Shown: in pieces, positions 60,979-64,000 of the stretch
Numbering within the stretch: the stretch's first letter is position 1
Layout: each line of letters starts with the position of its first letter
NCBI RefSeq assembly: GCF_030407435.1
Contig: NZ_JASDDK010000001.1
Location: forward strand, 682,001-746,000
DNA: 64,000 nt
DNA from: Winogradskyella bathintestinalis
GTDB lineage: Bacteria > Bacteroidota > Bacteroidia > Flavobacteriales > Flavobacteriaceae
Reading direction: 5' to 3'
Position numbers and translations under genes: made by a program
Notes under the pieces: model-generated
What the model was told of the DNA's origin: nothing
The model's input: the letters and a program-made list of their open reading frames with translations, nothing else
Database searches by the model: none

Positions 60979-62055
60979 ATGATAAACCCCAAATCAAACA
61001 TAAAAGGTAGAGGAGCGCAACAAAACACCCACAACCGATTCTTTGAGCTGTCTCATGAAGTTCGGGATGATTTTTTGGAATTCTGTGAAAAAGAAGGGGA
61101 GCTCCCCGACAAAAATAAAGCACAATTTCTTAACGTATTTCCTAAAACCATTGTTAATAAGGTAGCAAGTCCAGATGTTGGCATGGCCTATTCCATGAAT
61201 ATGTACCAAGGTTGCGAACATGGTTGTATTTATTGCTATGCACGGAACAGTCACGAATTTTGGGGTTACAGCGCCGGACTGGATTTTGAACGTCGCATCT
61301 TAGTAAAAAAGAACGCTCCAAAACTATTGGAACAACATCTCAAAAAGAAAAGTTGGCAAGCACAAACCATTGTCATGTCTGGCAATACAGATTGTTACCA
61401 ACCGGCTGAAAAACAATTCGAGATTACAAGGCAATGCTTGGAAGTGTTTTTAAAGTACAAACATCCTGTGGGCATCATTACCAAAAATGCTTTAATATTA
61501 AGGGATTTGGACCTTTTAAAATCTTTGGCTGCGGATAACTTAATCTCGGTAAATATTTCTATTACATCATTATCTGAAGACACCAGACGTATTTTAGAAC
61601 CCAGAACTGCAACTATAAAAAGACGATTAAAAGTCGTCAAGGAGCTAAGTGCATATGGTATTCCTGTAAATGTGATGCTGGCACCAATAATTCCATCTAT
61701 AAATAGTCATGAAATTTTACCCATGGCAAAAGCGGTTTCTGAAGCTGGTGCATTGAGCATTGGGCATACCATAGTAAGATTAAATGGTGCAATTGGTGAG
61801 ATTTTTACCGATTGGATTCATAAAACACTACCAGACAGAGCAGAAAAAGTATTGCATCAAATAGAAAATTGCCATGGAGGCACACTCAATGAAAGTAGAT
61901 ATGGTGTTAGGATGCGAGGTGAAGGGCAAATAGCCAAACAAATCAACGATATGGTAAATTTGGCAAAGATGAAATACTTCAAAAATAAAGTGATGCCCAA
62001 GTTAAATACAAAGCTTCACGAGCCCTACAAAAATGGACAGATGAAACTCTTTTAA
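60979..62055 (+). CDS. PA0069-type radical SAM protein
   Basis: A 358-residue radical SAM enzyme. The cluster motif is G-C-E-H-G-C-I-Y-C-Y-A-R (Cys79, Cys83, Cys86), giving a [4Fe-4S] cluster that cleaves S-adenosylmethionine. The downstream sequence (M-S-G-N-T-D-C-Y-Q-P-A-E, S-I-T-S-L, E-P-R-T-A-T-I-K-R-R-L, M-L-A-P-I-I-P) matches the family related to spore photoproduct lyase (COG1533). The reaction is unknown; a nucleic-acid substrate is only a guess from homology. The terminator follows the stop codon by 7 bases. Confidence 0.9.
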   Translation: MINPKSNIKGRGAQQNTHNRFFELSHEVRDDFLEFCEKEGELPDKNKAQFLNVFPKTIVNKVASPDVGMAYSMNMYQGCEHGCIYCYARNSHEFWGYSAGLDFERRILVKKNAPKLLEQHLKKKSWQAQTIVMSGNTDCYQPAEKQFEITRQCLEVFLKYKHPVGIITKNALILRDLDLLKSLAADNLISVNISITSLSEDTRRILEPRTATIKRRLKVVKELSAYGIPVNVMLAPIIPSINSHEILPMAKAVSEAGALSIGHTIVRLNGAIGEIFTDWIHKTLPDRAEKVLHQIENCHGGTLNESRYGVRMRGEGQIAKQINDMVNLAKMKYFKNKVMPKLNTKLHEPYKNGQMKLF

Positions 62056-62062
62056 ATAAAAA

Positions 62063-62088
62063 AAAGTGGGCTGTCTACTGCCCACTTT
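62063..62088. terminator. Bidirectional intrinsic terminator
   Basis: AAAGTGGGC (62063-62071), 8-base loop, GCCCACTTT (62080-62088), a perfect 9-bp stem between the convergent radical SAM and secreted-protein genes. An A-run on its left serves the minus-strand transcript well. Confidence 0.85.
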
Positions 62089-62132
62089 CTTACTAAATAA
62101 ATAAACTAATAAATATATAAATAAACAACAAT

Positions 62133-62696
62133 TTATATTCTAAAACTTGTTACAAACACCCTGTCGTCAGACTTTATAATGGTGGTGTAATTACCACGAC
62201 GTGATTGGTCTAATTTGTAAATACGGTTTAAGGTGTTTCTCTCTTTTTCAGTAACTTTCTCGGTATGGATGATGTCGCCTTCAAAATAAAGTTCAACATC
62301 CATTTCATTTGTATTTATAGCTAATTTTGAAATTAAAATTTTTCCATTTACGTTTCTTACTACAGGCTTATAAATGGTTTTTTTATTCGCATGGATATAA
62401 GATACGATATGTTCTTTAACTTCAATAGTGTTGATTTCAATTTCAAAACCTTTGGTAATTTCTACAGTATATTGACCATTTTTTAATTGTGAAAAATCAA
62501 AAAGTGTCGTAAGGTTTCCGTTATAATTAATTTCACCACTATAAATAACTTCACCAGTAGCATCTGTTACTGAAATTTGATTTCCTTTCTTAACGAAATT
62601 GAAAGTTGGGGGAACTTCCATAACGTTGTTGGCGTAGCTTGTAAATGTTCCGAACATTACTGCTAATATTAAAATACTTTTAATTACTGTTTTCAT
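62133..62696 (-). CDS. Secreted beta-rich protein, unknown function
   Basis: A 187-residue protein with a signal peptide (1-22, K-T-V-I-K-S-I-L-I-L-A-V to S-Y-A). The mature part looks like two similar beta domains: one with V-T-D-A-T-G-E-V-I-Y-S-G and L-K-N-G-Q-Y-T-V-E-I-T, the second with V-E-L-Y-F-E-G-D-I-I-H and R-R-G-N-Y-T-T-I-I-K-S. The pattern (a state phrase, then a G-x-Y-T strand) is like the sandwich fold of T9SS sorting domains, but the required C-terminal tail is absent. A full promoter lies upstream. It is likely periplasmic. Confidence 0.75.
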   Translation of the reverse strand: MKTVIKSILILAVMFGTFTSYANNVMEVPPTFNFVKKGNQISVTDATGEVIYSGEINYNGNLTTLFDFSQLKNGQYTVEITKGFEIEINTIEVKEHIVSYIHANKKTIYKPVVRNVNGKILISKLAINTNEMDVELYFEGDIIHTEKVTEKERNTLNRIYKLDQSRRGNYTTIIKSDDRVFVTSFRI

Positions 62697-62999
62697 AATA
62701 AAAATCTTTAAATGATTTCTAGTACAAATATATAGCGCATTGTAACCTTAGAAAACAAGCATTTTGGCAGCATTGTATACACAATTAACCGTAAGTTAGA
62801 CTGAGGTTGTGTGTGGTGTTAATATAGTATACATTGGTGATAATTTACCATAGGATTGATATTTCAACTCCATGTTATGTGGATTTGTTATACTTTCTTA
62901 ACTCATAAAATCGATTCTCTAAATGGTAAGTGGGTTTAACTTACTTCTAAGTAGAGTTAACTAATTATTTATTTCTAAATATTTAAAATAGTTTTAAAC
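62697..62999. other. Divergent intergenic region
   Basis: About 300 bases between two secreted-protein genes. Apart from the minus-strand promoter at its left end I see no hairpin or ORF. Confidence 0.4.
62725..62758 (-). promoter_or_regulatory. Promoter of the secreted beta-rich protein
   Basis: On the minus strand TTG (62758-62756), 23 bases, TATATTTG (62732-62725). It fits the TTG/TAnnTTTG consensus at the long end of the allowed spacing and lies 28 bases before the ATG. Confidence 0.5.
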
Positions 63000-63029
63000 T
63001 TGAATGATAAATTATTACCATCTCAACTT

Positions 63030-63617
63030 ATGCAAAATCGTAGTGTCATTATAATCATGTTAGTTACATTTCAATTATTTAGTCAAACGACGGAGAAGAA
63101 ATCAACGACTTCAGAACCGAGATATAGCGAAAGCTCTGAAATGAAAGTTATATACAAAGACAATAAACAAACGAAGCATATCCATATTAAACCAGCTATC
63201 TTTATTAATGGAAAAAGAATTAAAAATGAATCAGCTCTTAGAACCATTGACAAAAATAAAATTGAAACTGTAGAAATTAATAATAAGAATTCCGATAAAG
63301 CGGAAACCACAAATAAAGGGCAAATATTCATCAAAACTAAATTGGACTACGAACCGAGTTTTATGTCTCTTACTGCATTTTCCGAAAATTATCTAGAACT
63401 AAATTCTAATCCGATTATATTTCAAATTGATAAGTCTATAATTAGTGAAAACTACGATGACTATATAGTGGATACAAAATATATTTTAAAAACGATTATT
63501 GAACCAATAAGAACCTCTGATAACAATATTGAAATTACCTTAATTTCATTAATTACTCGAACGCCAGAAAATATAGACCAGGCAAACCGAATTATAATCA
63601 GAGGTTCTGAGTTTTAG
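63030..63617 (+). CDS. Secreted protein with TonB-plug-like segment
   Basis: From the ATG at 63030 a 195-residue protein with a signal peptide (M-Q-N-R-S-V-I-I-I-M-L to L-F-S-Q); an earlier TTG at 63000 would put ten polar residues before it. The middle (A-I-F-I-N-G-K-R-I, then D-K-N-K-I-E-T-V-E-I, then G-Q-I-F-I-K-T-K) follows the order of TonB receptor plug domains and of the plug-like tails of flavobacterial BlaR1/M56 proteins. No barrel follows. The C-terminal 100 residues are unrecognised. It may bind a partner in the periplasm; the function is unknown. Confidence 0.7.
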   Translation: MQNRSVIIIMLVTFQLFSQTTEKKSTTSEPRYSESSEMKVIYKDNKQTKHIHIKPAIFINGKRIKNESALRTIDKNKIETVEINNKNSDKAETTNKGQIFIKTKLDYEPSFMSLTAFSENYLELNSNPIIFQIDKSIISENYDDYIVDTKYILKTIIEPIRTSDNNIEITLISLITRTPENIDQANRIIIRGSEF

Positions 63618-63805
63618 AAGGTGATTAGCTCGGAGAAATGATTACGTATCTTCTTTAAATTAAAATACACAGACTGTAAATTATGCATATATCTTTTGAT
63701 GAGTATGTATGCATATTTAACCGAATAATTGATAATATTGTGTTAATTAGGTAAAATAGTATATGTTGCAGGTAATTGTATATAGGTTTTTGGTTTAAAT
63801 TGAAT

Positions 63806-63813
63806 TAACTTTG
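63806..63813 (+). promoter_or_regulatory. -7 box of the AraC-family gene at the window end
   Basis: TAACTTTG matches TAnnTTTG and lies 16 bases before the ATG at 63830. No -33 element at correct spacing. Confidence 0.35.
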
Positions 63814-63829
63814 TACTAACAGAATTAAT

Positions 63830-64000
63830 ATGAAAGCTAGAAAACCTACTTTAGAAAAAATAAGTCCTCAATTTGGTAGTTCATTAAAAGTTAATAAACA
63901 TGAGGCTTATATTGGCGAGAACAAACCATTTTGGCATTTTCACCCAGAAATAGAATTGGTTTATGTTAATAAAGGTCAAGGTAAGCGCCATATTGGTAAT
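63830..64000 (+). CDS. AraC family regulator, N-terminal part (cut by window end)
   Basis: The first 57 codons of a protein that continues beyond the window. W-H-F-H-P-E-I-E-L-V-Y-V-N-K-G-Q-G (about 36-52) is the cupin motif of the sugar-type AraC sensor domain, where the two histidines sit in the beta-barrel. The DNA-binding half is not in view. The motif is typical of regulators of carbohydrate use in Bacteroidota, but the ligand cannot be told. Confidence 0.75.
   Translation, partial: MKARKPTLEKISPQFGSSLKVNKHEAYIGENKPFWHFHPEIELVYVNKGQGKRHIGN

Noticed and set aside
1..64000. tRNA, rRNA, CRISPR array or insertion sequence
   Set aside because: Reading both strands I found no tRNA T-loop/acceptor pairs, no rRNA stretches, no regularly spaced repeats and no transposase-like frame.

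Overview
The window is AT-rich DNA from a member of the Bacteroidota, almost certainly a marine-type Flavobacteriaceae. Evidence: gldH, a peptidase with a type IX secretion C-terminal sorting domain, SusC-like TonB receptor architecture, a DUF4374 lipoprotein, promoter -7 boxes of the TAnnTTTG type, and almost no Shine-Dalgarno sequences. It reads as ordinary chromosome. I found no rRNA, tRNA, CRISPR array, transposase or prophage.

Layout. 1-7.8 kb (+): lipoprotein, Wzx-type flippase, dut, a sugar-1-phosphate nucleotidyltransferase, then a tightly coupled envelope operon (ABM protein, TPR protein, DUF4292 lipoprotein, EnvC-like protein). 7.8-13 kb: thioesterase, HU-CCDC81/SPOR protein, dprA, trpS, plsC. 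13-15.7 kb (-): lipoprotein, ECF sigma factor and a long protein with a cytoplasmic N-terminus, one transmembrane helix and a C-terminal outer-membrane barrel, which fits a dual-membrane-spanning anti-sigma factor. 15.9-24 kb: recA, a XusB/XusA-like iron-uptake pair, two micro-ORFs, trhO, and a secreted M23 peptidase. 24-30 kb (+): PSP1 protein, gldH, class A PBP, CoA-transferase A and B. 30-36.9 kb (-): a 41-aa small ORF (on +), double-ATPase ABC protein, exonuclease, serine hydrolase, ogt, CNNM protein, PRC-barrel protein, acidic membrane protein. 37-38 kb: histidine kinase. 38.4-46.7 kb (-): haem genes hemB, hemF, hemE, a hemC-hemD fusion and hemA, with SEC-C, GNAT and EI24 genes among them. 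46.8-64 kb: PchR-like AraC regulator, a 1,171-aa GumN-type protein, hemH, MATE transporter, VPS10-type propeller protein, hemJ, NtrY-like kinase, enoyl-CoA hydratase, a decayed lipoprotein gene, a radical SAM protein, two secreted hypotheticals and the start of an AraC regulator.

How the genes work together. Seven loci encode the protoporphyrin route to haem apart from hemL (hemA, hemB, hemC-hemD, hemE, hemF, hemJ, hemH). The iron theme recurs in the XusAB-like pair and the AraC regulator. The envelope theme includes the EnvC operon, SPOR protein, PBP, gldH, the sigma/anti-sigma pair and the flippase.

Two signals stand out. First, a 14-base motif plus an 8-base motif at identical spacing (GACGCAACCCTTTT, 8 bases, TACATCTA) lies upstream of the lipoprotein/sigma/anti-sigma operon and again upstream of two overlapping micro-ORFs 5.5 kb away that end in a strong terminator. 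This looks like a small ECF sigma regulon. Second, a short hairpin preceded by an AGAT(A/T)CC-type sequence recurs directly before the start codons of seven unrelated genes, always in the gene's orientation, and accounts for several spurious N-terminal extensions.
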